A stretch of 64,000 bases of DNA, from contig JAUCBJ010004899.1 of NCBI GenBank assembly GCA_032718475.1, forward strand, positions 23,155 to 87,154, written 5' to 3'. The stretch's first letter is position 1, and the number at the start of each line of letters is the position of its first letter. Under the pieces are notes generated by a model that saw only the letters and a list, made by a program, of their open reading frames with translations, was not told the origin of the DNA and did no database searches. Of this stretch, positions 21,475 to 32,820 are shown piece after piece. The DNA comes from Nemertoderma westbladi. Lineage: Eukaryota > Xenacoelomorpha > Nemertodermatida > Nemertodermatidae. Made by a program: the position numbers and the translations under genes.

Positions 21475-22440
21475 TTAGTACGGGTTTGGTCCAATTCCCT
21501 TGCCAACAACCTCGTAAGCAAATATTTCAGTCTGAAACGCGGGATTGTGCGTGACTTTAATCCAATCGATTTCCAAACAATATGGTCCGTTATTATTGTC
21601 GGCAATGAGGAAGGAAAGTCCACATACCTGTCTGAGGTTCGGTAGTATCTGTCTCCGTTGCACCCATCCCTTATTGGTGAGAAAAAACTTAGAGAAAGGG
21701 ACCTCTACAGTCTGCCAGTGGGGACCCCCACGGGTGCTGAAGTAGTAATTAAACCGGTCGTCCCACTGCAGGTCTACTTCGGTCAGACAGTCCAACTGCA
21801 CGCCCCACATGCGTCCGTCTCCCCTAACCCGCATCTCGAGACAATTGAAGTCCGTGAAGTCCTCCCAATGAAGTCTATCGAATGACTTGAACCTATACTC
21901 CTGTTTGAGACAGGCGTAACCTGAGTACCAGCCGGAGTTATCCCGCGGAGGGGTCGTGTCCAGAACTCCGAAGAACAAGAGTTTACCTTCCCGGTTTACA
22001 GTTAACGACGCCGTAGAATAACCGTTTATCTCGAAATCGCTGGCGACTTTCCAAAGTTTCAAACTCTCGAGTCCATTGAATTCGAATAGAATTCGCTGTT
22101 TGAAAGGGTCTCTGTATTTCTCGAATTCTCGGTTCAGGAATTCGGGATGCGCGCACCACAAGAACCAGTCGCGATTCTCTCGGTAAAACAAGCGGATTTC
22201 GTGGACGATTTTACCCAGGTAAGATCTCTCCTTGCCTTCCAGATACCGGGAACTTCGTTCCTCTACCCAGGCCAGGAAGTAGCTGATCCAGCGACGCCAG
22301 AACAATTGGTCGGAAGTTACTGGAACTGTAGGCGGCGGTCTAGGAGGTTCATTATCCAGTCTATACGGTGGTTGAACCCCTTGGTAGTGGCGCAATAAGC
22401 GAACCCTGCGCCTAGTAACTAAACTCCTGAGAGAGAACAT
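21475..22440 (-). CDS. NDUFAF1: Complex I intermediate-associated protein 30, mitochondrial
   Basis: A single 321-aa frame. NDUFAF1 (CIA30) is an assembly factor of the mitochondrial MCIA complex that helps build the membrane arm of respiratory complex I. The N-terminus is rich in Arg and lacks acids (residues 1-20), as in a mitochondrial targeting sequence. The CIA30 beta-sandwich spans about 125-310, with the core around LKLWKVASDFEINGYSTASL, SGWYSGYACL and FNYYFSTRGGPHWQTVEVPF. Human NDUFAF1 has 327 residues, so the frame looks complete. It is intronless and starts only 89 bp after the stop of TMEM234 on the same strand, suggesting joint transcription. Confidence 0.94.
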   Translation of the reverse strand: MFSLRSLVTRRRVRLLRHYQGVQPPYRLDNEPPRPPPTVPVTSDQLFWRRWISYFLAWVEERSSRYLEGKERSYLGKIVHEIRLFYRENRDWFLWCAHPEFLNREFEKYRDPFKQRILFEFNGLESLKLWKVASDFEINGYSTASLTVNREGKLLFFGVLDTTPPRDNSGWYSGYACLKQEYRFKSFDRLHWEDFTDFNCLEMRVRGDGRMWGVQLDCLTEVDLQWDDRFNYYFSTRGGPHWQTVEVPFSKFFLTNKGWVQRRQILPNLRQVCGLSFLIADNNNGPYCLEIDWIKVTHNPAFQTEIFAYEVVGKGIGPNPY

Positions 22441-22529
22441 AGAACCGATGGTCTGTTTGCATTCGCATAAACAAACGGATGAAAATTAACTTCACCGAGA
22501 TCTTTGCATGATTATTTCGTTTAAATGAG

Positions 22530-22916
22530 TCAGATGATTTTATCGATGACGCACAATGTCACACCAATAACGACCAACAATCCCCCACACAACGTCCAAA
22601 CTCCACCGACCTGTTCACCCAGAAAGTGGCCTGTGAGCGCTGTGAACACAAAAGTTAATGAGTTAGCGAGAGGAACGGCCAACGATATATCGGCACCACC
22701 CAGGGTTAGGAAGTAGAGAAGAGAACCACACTGGTTCAACACAAAGGGCAGGGTAAACTTCCAATTCCTAATCAAGTAAATTATCTCGTAAATAAATTGC
22801 AGAATTATATTGGATTGTTTTACTTTGACGATATCAGCACCTCCTCGCTTCAAAAAGGGGTTCGTCCCACCCCAGATAATAGCCACAATGAACAAACAGA
22901 AAATATCGCGAAGCAT
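22530..22916 (-). CDS. TMEM234: Transmembrane protein 234
   Basis: A single 128-aa frame with four hydrophobic segments, resembling small drug/metabolite-type transporters. Family blocks seen are IWGGTNPFLKRG (residues about 14-26), LPFVLNQCGSLLYFLTL (about 57-73) and VPLANSLTFVF (about 80-91). TMEM234 is a conserved small membrane protein that has been linked to the kidney filtration barrier in vertebrates and zebrafish; its molecular activity is not known. Length fits the family. It is the upstream member of a close same-strand pair with NDUFAF1. Confidence 0.9.
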   Translation of the reverse strand: MLRDIFCLFIVAIIWGGTNPFLKRGGADIVKVKQSNIILQFIYEIIYLIRNWKFTLPFVLNQCGSLLYFLTLGGADISLAVPLANSLTFVFTALTGHFLGEQVGGVWTLCGGLLVVIGVTLCVIDKII

Positions 22917-25371
22917 TTAGGGGTACTGATTTATAGCAGTTGCACTTCCTACTTGCAGTAATACTGAAATAGCAATACCAATTGAAACAGCTTTGAGTCT
23001 GCCAGTTACAACGGACTTTTGACAGTGACCACTTGTGACTTATGTGTTGATTAGTTTAGTTCCGCTGTACCGGTACAAGTTAACTAACATTTCTGCTGTT
23101 CACACTTCACACAACAGAATATAGGCCCAATAAAATGTATTTAAATATAGGCCCAATAAAATGTATTTAAATATAGGCCCAATCAAATGTATTTAGGAGT
23201 CGTTAAAGACAGGTTAGATCTTTGGAGAATTTAAATTTCCCGCTATAAAGTGGGGTTGTCAACGACAACGACGAAGATCAACCCTGTTTTTAACGATCCT
23301 GGCTCAGCCTCAGCCTTTAATTTTTCTCTTTTCATTTGCTCTTGGTATAGTACACATAAAAGTGTGGTCGGTAATTATTTAACACCACAACATCAGAAAT
23401 CATATTCAGCGACCCCGATGAATATTAGCTGAGGTACAACAACAACTACTGTACTGGTATACCTCACTGCAGCTATTACGTACGCCGCTATCTCGAGTCT
23501 AATTTTACGCATTTCCTTGCGTGAATGCATATTAGTGGCCAAATTGGGCTATCCTGTTCCTGCGGTAGTTTTCGGCCAAACTACAGGTCAGCTAACAGGA
23601 AACTATACGGCATATGAATTATGAACTAGGACACTGGCAGTGTCATTGTGGGGGCGCTGTTCCATCAACACTTCTAAAGTTTGGCGCAAGAGGGAGAAAT
23701 ATCTGAAAGTTGGAATCTCTCATATAGATATTTGGTATCCCTTCAAACTGAAACTTGGCATATCTCCGTTCTAGACGATTCATAGGCTGCGTCTTTATGG
23801 GACGCTAATCCCTCTGCAGGACTCAAGTTTACCATTAGAGGCTGAAATGGAAGCATTTCAGAAATATCTGAACGGAAAATCTTCATCCATTTCCTATTAT
23901 TGTTTGTAAGCCTTTCTTCCTGATTGATATCTGGGGCCGTATGCTTAGATGTAGTATGAACTAGGGTAGTTATATCTAGAGATAGTAAGTACTAACTAAC
24001 TAGCAGTCACTGTCACTAGCACATATTATTAGATTGTAGACCTCAGCTTGAGTTTTTGTGATGTTTTCAACCGCTAGCGGGTAAAAGTGAAATCTGCTTA
24101 TATTTTGCATATAATTCTTCCGTGACACTTAACATAATATTGTATCACGTGCTGCGCATAGGCACCACTTTGTGTGGTGCAAAATACACCGCTTTCTCTC
24201 GCAATGAAATAAAAGGGAAATTAAATAAAGCTCTTCGCTATTATTGCTGTACCCAATTTATTAGTTTCTTTCACTAGTTTAGTGATGTAAAGATTTTATA
24301 TCGCTAAAATTACTGAAATGGGCTTTCTGTTCACTAATTTTAGTGTTAGAATCCAACTCTGCAATAAGTATTAGACTTAAGTATTACTCCCCCTATTAGA
24401 CATAATTTGATGAAGATTGATGAAGAATTTGATGTAATAAGATCCTCCCAAAACATATCTCGTACCTGATGAGAACTAATGATAGTGAAAAAGGTGACCA
24501 TTGTTGTTGCACAACTTTCTATAGACACTTCAACACAATTTATCCATATATAATTTTTGCATATGGTGGTTGAATTTTTCATGGCAAATATTTCAAAGGG
24601 TATGACTGAATTCTTTGTCACGTCCCTAATTTGAGTACGGGGAAATGTAGATATTCTACCCCCTTCATGATTTTATTTATGTACACCACACAGACACAAC
24701 TCAATAGATTATTGATTGAGGCAGAATATTTGTGTTTCGTAAAATTGAAAATAGTGACAAAAAGTGCTTTCTTCAGGTATTTTTTAAAAATATCATTAAA
24801 AATTACTTTTCACTAAAAAGTCCCCCCCCCCCCCCCCCGCCTCCATCAGTTGTGAGAATAAAGTGAACGGTTAGTTAGTTAGTTAATGTGATCGTCTTAA
24901 GGGCAATCAGCTGAATCATTTAAAATTCTAAACCCCAAGTTTCGCATTCTATCAATTGTTGGGCAATAATATTAATAATATTAATTATGGGGAATAATTA
25001 CTGGTACCCCTAGTAACAATTAATTGTTACCTACCACCCATATCCATAATTACATAAGGGGACAACCCACGTCGAGCTCTGGTCAGGAACCCGCTAAGGG
25101 GCCAAACCCAACGATTACAAAATAATACAATTAACGGAGACGGTAATTAGCGGTGGATGTATAATTTAGTTAGTTTCACCGGCACAGTGAAAAATCACCG
25201 TACAACTTCTCCATAATAATATATTCGTAAGTAGATTGCGAACATACAACCTACTTCAGCTAATTTACATCACAACGTCAACGCAAAAACGGCCGACACC
25301 AAACATATAAGACGTTGTTACTTTTAGTTTTAAGATCACAGACAGCACCAAATTTAGCAATTCATTTAAAA
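22917..25371. other. Intergenic between TMEM234 and EIF5B
   Basis: No gene is seen. It contains a three-copy 26-bp repeat, a diverged relative of the 315-bp repeat family (about 23680-23900), a CACGTGCTGCGCATAGG segment (about 24145) related to the 20721 MITE ends, and a 16-base C tract near 24823. Confidence 0.45.
23121..23194 (+). repeat. 26-bp tandem repeat, three copies
   Basis: ATAGGCCCAATAAAATGTAT starts at 23121, 23147 and 23173 with few changes. It lies about 200 bp upstream of TMEM234. Confidence 0.85.
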
Positions 25372-28300
25372 TTATAAAATTTCAAATATTTTCTTTAATT
25401 CAATAATGAGTTGCCAGTCCTGTTTGACCAGTTCGTCCCTAAACCAATCCTTTAGTGCGTCGATGGAAGTCCTGGATATTTTGCTAACAAGGAAGTCCGT
25501 GTGATCGAAATGACGTCCGTACATCTTTGGTGCGTCACTTCCGGTGTGGTCGATCTTCACGCAGATCTCCTGGCCGCGACGCGCGAACTCTATCGGTTTA
25601 TTGTTCGCTTCCAGCGAGACGACCACCCCTATATCGAGAGACTCCTCCCTCCCGGGGACTCCTGGTTTCCCGGGTACCGAGATAGGAGTCCCGGCCTTGA
25701 GGATTCCATCCTCAACGATAATGCCGACCACTATGGGATCCCGACTGTTGAAGATAAACTGCGGGAGAATTCTAAGTTTACAAGGGAAGATCGCCACACT
25801 TCGGAATTCTTCCTTCTTCCTTTTATGTAACTCGTCTAAGTAATCGGTAAACATATCGAATAGATGGTAGATGATATCGGCGGTGAATATTCGAACGCCC
25901 AGCTGTTCGGCGAGTTCTTGGGCGTCTCGTTCTACCTTTATATCGAACGCCAGCAGCACCGCATACTTGGGCTCGCGTTCCAACATAACGCTCGCGATCT
26001 TTATGTCCCTCTTGTGAACCGGCCCGATCCCGATTGCCGCATACGGAATCTTCTTACTGCGTAGGAACTCGAGCAGGGCCTCTAGGGAGCCCAGCGTCGA
26101 GGCCTGCACGTAAACCCCCTCGTCGCTGAGTTTAATCGCGCTTAGCGTCTCGCGCAACGCCTTCTCGCACTCATCCCGGAGTAGCGGGACCTCGTCCGGT
26201 TGCTGGGCGACCCACAACGCGGTCCCCGCTACCGCTTTCTCGAGCTCCTTAGCGAGTAACTTAATCCCCTGGGATGCCTCGATAGACTTGTGTTTCTCGT
26301 AGGGATTCTTCACGCGGAGTTCCTTTAGGGGCTGCGGCATGAGAAGGCCCCGGATCTGTGTGACTATCGGGCCCTCCGTTCCCGCCACTACGATAGTGTC
26401 GCCCTCGTTCAGCCGCCCGTTAACTAGGATTACGTCGATCGTGGTCCCTAACCCGACCATTGACTTCACCTCCATCACGGTCGCGTGCAGCTCCTCGCAG
26501 TAGGAGAGCCGCCGAGCCAACCGAGTCTGCGATATTGAGACCAACAAGGCCATGAGGTTGCCCATCCCGTCGCCGGTGTGCGCGGACGTTGGAACCAAGG
26601 AGACGTACTCCTTGGGGTTGGGGTTCTCGTAGAACAGAGCCGCGTTGATTCCTTGTTCCGCGAACTCGGTGAGGGTCACCTTGAGTCGGTCGGAGAAGGC
26701 GAACTTAGTGCTGGACTCCTGGGAGTCTATGGTGTCCCGGACGTCGGAACGCGGTTCCGGACACCAGCCGAACAGACGGTCTACCTTATTGAGCGCCACA
26801 ACAAACGGGGTTTTACGACTCCGCAGCAGTTTGAGTGACTCGATCGTCTGTGGTTCCAGTCCGTGCATGAGGTCGACGACGAGCACAGCGATGTCGCAGA
26901 GACTGGAGCCGCGAGAGCGCAGATTGCTGAAGGACTCGTGTCCGGGGGTGTCGATAACAAGCAGTCCGGGAAGGCGGACATCCGCGGGGTCCCGGACCCC
27001 CTGTGTCTGGTCCCGTAGCGCCTCTACCGGGATGAAGGTGGCGCCAATCTGCTGGGTGATCCCACCCGCCTCCCCGTCCTGCACGTTGGTTCGACGGATT
27101 TTATCGAGGATTTTCGTTTTCCCGGTGTCGACGTGGCCGAGGACGCAGACAACGGGAGAGCGGAGTTTATCGAGATTTCGACCCGCCTCGTTGGTTTCTT
27201 TCCGACGCGCCAAGCGCTCTGCAACCGTTTCTATAACAACCGGAGGTTCACTAACATCATCCACTTCCACTTCATCCTCGACGCTACTAATAGACCCCGA
27301 AGCATCCACCACATCTTCCTCCTCCGACGTATCGCTCTCCCAATCGTCTTTGATATCTTCGTCACTGTCTCCTTCCTCCTCTTCCTGCTTATCTTCCACC
27401 TCCACTACGACTTCCGTCTGCTCCACAACAACATCTACCTTGGGTTTCCTCTTCGCCCCGTAAACCGGTTTCTTTCTCTTCTGCTCTCCCTCCACTCGCG
27501 TCGGAATTTCCAATCCCTGGGCTCGGAGGTCTTCCCTCATCTGTTCCGCTCGTCGCTTCGACTCCTGCTGCGCTTTAGTCAACCATTTACCTTCGGCCTT
27601 CAACCGTTCCTTCCGGTCCTTCTCCTTCTGTTTTTTCTTATCCTTCCTCTCCTGTTCCAATCGTTTTACCTCCAATCGACGTTGGATTTCCTCCTCCACC
27701 TTACGGATTCTTTCTTCCTCCTCCGCTTTCAATCTTTCTTCCTCTTCCTGCATCTTTTTCAGCGCCTCCTGTCGTGCCTTCAGTATCCCTTTACTCAAGC
27801 CGGATTTCTTTTCCTTCTTCTCATCAGTTTTGCCATCCTTTTTCTTGGCATCTTCTCCTTTCTTCTTCTTCTTTGTCTCTTTTTTAGCCTCTCCGTCTCC
27901 ACCTTTTGATGTCGACACTTCCATGGGTTGATCTACCGGTTCCTCAGTCTCAACATCGCCACTAGTCTCCGGTGCCGTACTAGCACAGGCACTATCCCCC
28001 ACCGGCACCGTTGCAACTTGTTTACGTCTTTCTTCCTGTTTCTGTTTTTGCTTCTGACGTTTCTCCCTCTCTTTCTTTTCCATCCGTTTTTGAGCCGCAG
28101 TCTTTACAGTTGCACCATCCTCTAACTCATCCACGCCCTTGAGGGTAGCAGGTGGTGTAGATTCAGTTTCTATTATTGTCTCTTTCAAAGGAGGACTTGA
28201 ACTGCTAAGATTGTCAGTTTCTTGATGAACGCCTTTTATTTCATCTGTTTCCGCTATACCGTTATGTTGAGTCGGGGCTTGCGAAAGTTTATTCTCTTTT

Positions 28301-28539
28301 ACTTCTACATGGCGTTGGAGTTCTGTATCGCTGTCCCTTATATTATCCGAAACTTTAAGACCCTCTATTTCTGCCAGAACATCATCTTCCCAGTCCTCAT
28401 CCTTTTTCTTTCTGCTCTTTCCAGTTTTTTTTATTGTTGGAATGGACTTTTCGGAAATTTCACCAGGTTTTGTATCAATATCAACTTCTTGTTCAGTATC
28501 ATCGTCGCGTTTTACTTTTTTTCCCTTACCCATAATCAA
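25372..28539 (-). CDS. EIF5B: Eukaryotic translation initiation factor 5B
   Basis: A single 1055-aa frame. eIF5B is the cytosolic IF2-family GTPase that joins the 60S subunit to the 48S complex in the last step of initiation. Residues 1-450 are a low-complexity Lys/Glu/Asp-rich tail with coiled-coil stretches, as in other animals. The G domain follows: P loop GHVDTGKT at about 468-475, DTPGHE at about 528-533, NKVD at about 583-586. Domains II to IV follow, including VGLGTTIDVILVNG and the C-terminal helix region. Human eIF5B has 1220 residues; the difference is in the variable tail. The second Met begins MGKGKKVK, the usual N-terminus, so the true start may be two codons downstream. The gene has no introns. 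Confidence 0.97.
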   Translation of the reverse strand: MIMGKGKKVKRDDDTEQEVDIDTKPGEISEKSIPTIKKTGKSRKKKDEDWEDDVLAEIEGLKVSDNIRDSDTELQRHVEVKENKLSQAPTQHNGIAETDEIKGVHQETDNLSSSSPPLKETIIETESTPPATLKGVDELEDGATVKTAAQKRMEKKEREKRQKQKQKQEERRKQVATVPVGDSACASTAPETSGDVETEEPVDQPMEVSTSKGGDGEAKKETKKKKKGEDAKKKDGKTDEKKEKKSGLSKGILKARQEALKKMQEEEERLKAEEEERIRKVEEEIQRRLEVKRLEQERKDKKKQKEKDRKERLKAEGKWLTKAQQESKRRAEQMREDLRAQGLEIPTRVEGEQKRKKPVYGAKRKPKVDVVVEQTEVVVEVEDKQEEEEGDSDEDIKDDWESDTSEEEDVVDASGSISSVEDEVEVDDVSEPPVVIETVAERLARRKETNEAGRNLDKLRSPVVCVLGHVDTGKTKILDKIRRTNVQDGEAGGITQQIGATFIPVEALRDQTQGVRDPADVRLPGLLVIDTPGHESFSNLRSRGSSLCDIAVLVVDLMHGLEPQTIESLKLLRSRKTPFVVALNKVDRLFGWCPEPRSDVRDTIDSQESSTKFAFSDRLKVTLTEFAEQGINAALFYENPNPKEYVSLVPTSAHTGDGMGNLMALLVSISQTRLARRLSYCEELHATVMEVKSMVGLGTTIDVILVNGRLNEGDTIVVAGTEGPIVTQIRGLLMPQPLKELRVKNPYEKHKSIEASQGIKLLAKELEKAVAGTALWVAQQPDEVPLLRDECEKALRETLSAIKLSDEGVYVQASTLGSLEALLEFLRSKKIPYAAIGIGPVHKRDIKIASVMLEREPKYAVLLAFDIKVERDAQELAEQLGVRIFTADIIYHLFDMFTDYLDELHKRKKEEFRSVAIFPCKLRILPQFIFNSRDPIVVGIIVEDGILKAGTPISVPGKPGVPGREESLDIGVVVSLEANNKPIEFARRGQEICVKIDHTGSDAPKMYGRHFDHTDFLVSKISRTSIDALKDWFRDELVKQDWQLIIELKKIFEIL

Positions 28540-28826
28540 ATAATTATTGGAGTAATGTTACCAGGTTACACTCACTAACAGATTCATCAAAAGTGTAGGC
28601 TACTGTGTACTACAGTACAGCAGTACTACATACTAGTCCAGTAGTCCAGATTACAGGATTATATAATTATACTACTCCACTAGGACTACTGTCAGCACCC
28701 TCAGCAGTCAGATTGTCTGACTGTACTGTACTACTATAACTAACCTTAGTCTGTTAGTGTAAGCAAGGCAGTAATACAGTACAGCAGTACAGCAGTAGGC
28801 CTAATAGGGAGCCCAACCCCAACCAA
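28540..28826. other. Upstream region of EIF5B
   Basis: Holds the probable EIF5B promoter and many short CAGTACTGTA-type repeats (28605-28795). I cannot identify a TATA box with confidence. Confidence 0.4.
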
Positions 28827-28975
28827 CGCGGACGCGTCATGCGGATGCGTCAAGCGGACGCGTCATGCGGATGAGTCAAGCTGTCAAGCGGACCGCGGAC
28901 GCGTCAAGTGGACGTGTCAAGCGGACGCGTCAAGCTGAGGAGTCAAGCCTGGTCAAGTGTCAAGCGGACGCATGG
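28827..28975 (+). repeat. Minisatellite of GCGGACGCGTCAA units
   Basis: About ten degenerate 13-14-bp units built on GCGGACGCGTCAAG or GCGGATGCGTCAAG. It is very CpG-rich compared with its surroundings and lies 290-435 bp upstream of the EIF5B start. Several units contain ACGCGT. Confidence 0.85.
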
Positions 28976-29529
28976 AATTTTAAAATTTGAGTTGCCGAAT
29001 ATTCGGCATACAGGCATAAATTGCAAATCTGCAAATTACTACTGCACTACGGCAGACCGGTACGGCGGTACGGTAGAAGCAACATCAGAAAATAGCTGTA
29101 AGAAATTAAATAATAGAATCTGATCTGATGTATTGGTATTAATTACTATACTGCTATAGGATATAAAGACAGTTTCAGAGTTTGCAACTGCGGTTTGTAT
29201 TATTTTATAATATGTAACATATGTTATTAATGTATTAGGCCTGCTGTTAGGCGAAGTACCGGTACCGAGTTCAAATCCCACTCGCCAGCTCGCCGACATA
29301 CTTTTTTGTTATGACATTTTTAACACTCAATCAGGACAAAATTGCAATTATAACTTTAAATTTAGTATGCCTATAAAACAATATAGGATTGCATTTATTT
29401 TTTCCGGTAAAAAAGTAAATTTAAATATTTTTGGTGGAATTTCTTGAATTTTATTGAGAATTAGTCGTTAGATCGATAACAACCAGTATTGGGGAGATAT
29501 AGTATGATGATCACCAGAAACCAGATTTC
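28976..29529. other. Intergenic, nothing certain
   Basis: No gene is seen. A lone B-box-like GTTCAAATCC at about 29270 may be a SINE remnant, but no A box is present. Confidence 0.35.
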
Positions 29530-29801
29530 CACTGATTGCGGGAGGTGGGGGGGGGGGGGGGGGGGGGGGGGGAGAGACTCAAAACCCGCCTTGGCGAATT
29601 CGTATCCCGCCTCAATGATAAATTCTCAATTTAGGTATAAAGGAACAGGTTACAGTGGAACGTGATTTTAACCAAACAATAAACTAAACACAATAGAACA
29701 GGTTACAGTTAAGAGCAATCACCTGTTATTTGCGTCCAATTTCAATTTCCCGATTTTATGAATTTTCAATTTTATGAATTTTTATTGCGTCCAGTTCCCC
29801 C
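29530..29801 (+). mobile_element. Copy of the 241-bp MITE family, split by a hAT-like element
   Basis: The sequence from the poly-G tract (about 29547-29571) through CCCGCCTTGGCGAATT and GAACAGGTTACAG matches the element at 37889-38129. Its right end (CCCCCCTATCTG) is displaced to 30663-30674 by the insertion at 29802-30660. This gives the order of events. Confidence 0.75.
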
Positions 29802-30660
29802 CAGGGACGGATTATGGATTTTCGGGCCCCCGGCAGTCGAAACTTACGGGTCCCTAACCCACCAACCCCCCCAAACCCCCACGAAAACCAATTGCAAAAA
29901 AATTTGGACCCCGTTGTAAAAAGTAGGTAATTATTACTTTTTCCTAAAATTACACCAAAAGACATCAATCTACTGTATATTTAGGTACGACTGACATTCT
30001 GACAGATTCTGAGAAATATGTAATGTGTGACTTTGATCCTTGTGACTACTGAACTCGTGGATGATTTCAGATAAATCGAATTGAAAAGAAAAGTAAATGT
30101 TAATAATTGTACAGTATAATACAGTAATAAATTACTATTCATTCAAATCCACATTTTTGCGAACGTTTTCCTTTAAACAGTACACTTTTTTTTAAAACAC
30201 TTTAAACATTTTTTTTAAAAACTTAACAGTATTTTAAACATTCTATGGGACAAGGTGTATATCTCGGCGCGGCTTTAAGTAATTTAATTATGCAAAATGA
30301 AAGGAACATAATAAAATTTACTTCCGTAAGAATCAGCGCAGTGATTAAAATTATTAAAATAATATTAACAATACAATAATTATACTATACTATTATGAGC
30401 ACTTAATACACTCATAATTAACGTACCAATCCAATGCACTATCATTGTTAAAATTGGATGGGAAGCCCTTACGCTCAGCATATTCACCTCCATTACTGGA
30501 ATATAAATATTTATTGAACAGCCAGAAATTAATAAATAAATTAGGTTGTTTTATCAGTGAGATAATGTTCGGTAAATTTATCCCAACTTGCAGGCCCCTT
30601 CCAACTTACGGGCCCCCTGCAGCTGCCCCTGTTGCCCCCCCCCCCCTTAATCCGTCCCTG
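29802..30660. mobile_element. Nonautonomous hAT-like element
   Basis: A perfect 13-bp inverted end CAGGGACGGATTA / TAATCCGTCCCTG, followed by GGGCCC-rich subterminal DNA. Flanks GTTCCCCC and GTCCCCCC form an 8-bp duplication with one difference. CAGGG ends and 8-bp duplications are typical of hAT transposons. The 859-bp interior is AT-rich and has no transposase. A solo right-end relative lies at 52640-52835. Confidence 0.82.
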
Positions 30661-31639
30661 GTCCCCCCCTATCTGATTTTATTACATGAGTTGAAAGAGC
30701 ATCGACGTACGGCAGTACGGTGGCTGATCTTTACCGGCCACATTTGAATTCTTCTTTTTTTTTTCAAAAAAAAGTACACCTAATTATTCAGACAAATATT
30801 TAGCTGTACTTTTTTTTTCTTAAAAAATAAATACATCTAATTATTCTGACAAATAATTTGGAGTATTTAGATAGATAGATTTATTTATACATTATGTAAA
30901 AACAATAACAAATACACCAAACAATGTACCGGTATAAAGGTATTGTCCAACATAACATATAGGATTACCCCTAAAGCTTTGCAGCTTATTTCCTAGGGGG
31001 TCCTCTATGTTACTTGGTTACAAATACAATATTACACTACAGTACGCTAACCTAAAACCAATATAAAACGTAATTACACTATGTACATGTACAACTTTAC
31101 CAAGAGCGTGGCAATGCCCGACTCAACGATAAAGATGTAATGTACAGAACAATTTATTATAAAACGTATTTACAGTATAAATAGTAAATAATTAATAAAC
31201 TAATAACTTACTGTAGGACTGACTATTGTACCTATTTTTACATTGCACACGGAGGTGAGATTTAACTACAGATTTAAAAGAATGTTAAGGCGTAGCTGCT
31301 TAACTCTACTATCTATAAGTTAAGTAGTCCAGATTCAGAAAAGTCATCTGGAGTTAGGTGGTGCCTAGGTTTGTAGTCTTTAATAAATCGTACTACTTTA
31401 TTCAGAGCTAGGCCTACTTGTAATTTACATAAGAAGAGCAAAGTAACTTGCGGGAGTCGGTGTTTAAACTATTTTTATTTCCGTATAGAAACCTAAGCCT
31501 ACTGTTAACTTTAGAGAAAATATTTTTCACTGTGCTTTCTCCTGATAAGCAGTTATCCAATGTGGCGCCTAAATATTTAATTCCTTTTTATTTTCAATCT
31601 TATGTCCATTACTAGTGACTTCAAACTTAGTTACCTTCT

Positions 31640-31942
31640 TTAACTTCCTTTTGGAACCAAACAAAATACTTTCAGTCTTACCGTAGGTGTCTTAGAATAT
31701 GATTTACGAAAACCGGACTGAAGTTCATAAATCAGATTTAGCCTACTAAGATGTGCTTCCAGCTGTAGAAAAACAGAACGTTCTAGAATTTTAGATACAA
31801 TACTTAAGATACTAACAGGTCTGTATTTACAGGGTTCTACTTTACTATTCTTTTTATACAGAGGAACAACCTTATCTAATTTCAGTTCGTCTGGTACTAC
31901 ATTATCTACGATAGAGTAATTAATTATAAAAGTAATAGGCAC
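31640..31942 (-). pseudogene. Reverse transcriptase fragment of LINE B
   Basis: The frame reads PDELKLDKVVPLYKKNS and CKYRPVSILSIVSKILE, the fingers region of a CR1/L2 reverse transcriptase. It then jumps to the segment after the palm, so the catalytic Asp residues are missing. Stops and shifts follow. This is a dead remnant. Confidence 0.85.
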
Positions 31943-32029
31943 TTTAAGTACTTCAGCACCATCCTTAAGAAAACGGGCAGGTATTAGGTCTAGACCGGTA
32001 CTTTTTGAGGCTGATAGGCTAACTAGATT

Positions 32030-32350
32030 TTAAAAAACGAAATCCTCAGAAACGGGTTTTAAAAATAACTTTTCTGAATTTTGTAACTTTTCTAAATAAA
32101 AATTATTTAGAGTTTCGGACCCTATACTATATTTATTACTTGATAACGGTAACTTCTTAACTAAATTAGAGGCAACATTAGTAAAATAATTATTAAATAA
32201 ATTACAAACAAGAGTATGATCATGAATCAGCTCACCGTTATCTTGCAGAACAATATTCGATTTAGATTTAAGGTTTTTATAACCTAAAGATTTCAGGGTA
32301 GACCATAGACTTTTAGGATTATCTTCATTCTCACTTATTTTGTTGTACAA
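32030..32350 (-). pseudogene. Linker region of LINE B
   Basis: The frame contains ENEDNPKSLWSTLKSLGY and NLFNNYFTNVASNL, the conserved connector between endonuclease and reverse transcriptase in CR1/L2 LINEs. It continues the same element as 31640-31942, with a stop between them. Confidence 0.85.
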
Positions 32351-32694
32351 ATATTCAGATTTAGCTTTTTTTATTTCCCGTTGGACAAGGTTTCTATATT
32401 TTGCAGTAATTAATTATTATAATCAGCTAAAACACGGTATTTCCTAAATTTATACAAATAGTTATCTCTTTCTCTGATATTACTAAGAATACCCGAGGTC
32501 ATCCAGGGCTCAGTGCGTTGTTTAAGACTAATTTCTTTAATTGGTGCTACAGTATTAAGTGCCTTTAGAAATTTATCTTTAAAAACAGTGTACGCAAGGT
32601 TAATGTCAGCGGCCTTAAAACAGGGTTCCCAGTCAGAATTATAACTAACAAACTTAAAAAGCGTTCCTTGCTGTAATTTTTAATGATTTTTTGA

Positions 32695-32820
32695 GGCGCC
32701 CCTTTGCACAACTTTTCCGACCAGATATATCATTCACAGTTTGCCAGGTAAGTCTTGATTGTTGCTGTATGTGAGCAGTTGTAATTGCTTTAATTTTATC
32801 CTGTATGTACTTTTCTTGGC
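32695..32820 (-). pseudogene. LINE family D (RTE-like), downstream fragment
   Basis: On the minus strand this reads EKYIQDKIKAITTAH and LTWQTVNDISGRKS, the connector of an RTE-like LINE. It continues the fragment at 35597-36125; the plus-strand LINE C lies between them. Confidence 0.75.

Noticed and set aside
26645-27909. Two plus-strand frames of over 250 codons inside EIF5B
   Set aside because: Antisense shadows of EIF5B. Their Ser- or Leu/Phe-rich composition mirrors the Lys/Glu codons of the true strand.
29262-29285. Possible tRNA gene or SINE from a GTTCAAATCC box
   Set aside because: No A box, no cloverleaf and no tail or target duplication are seen around it.
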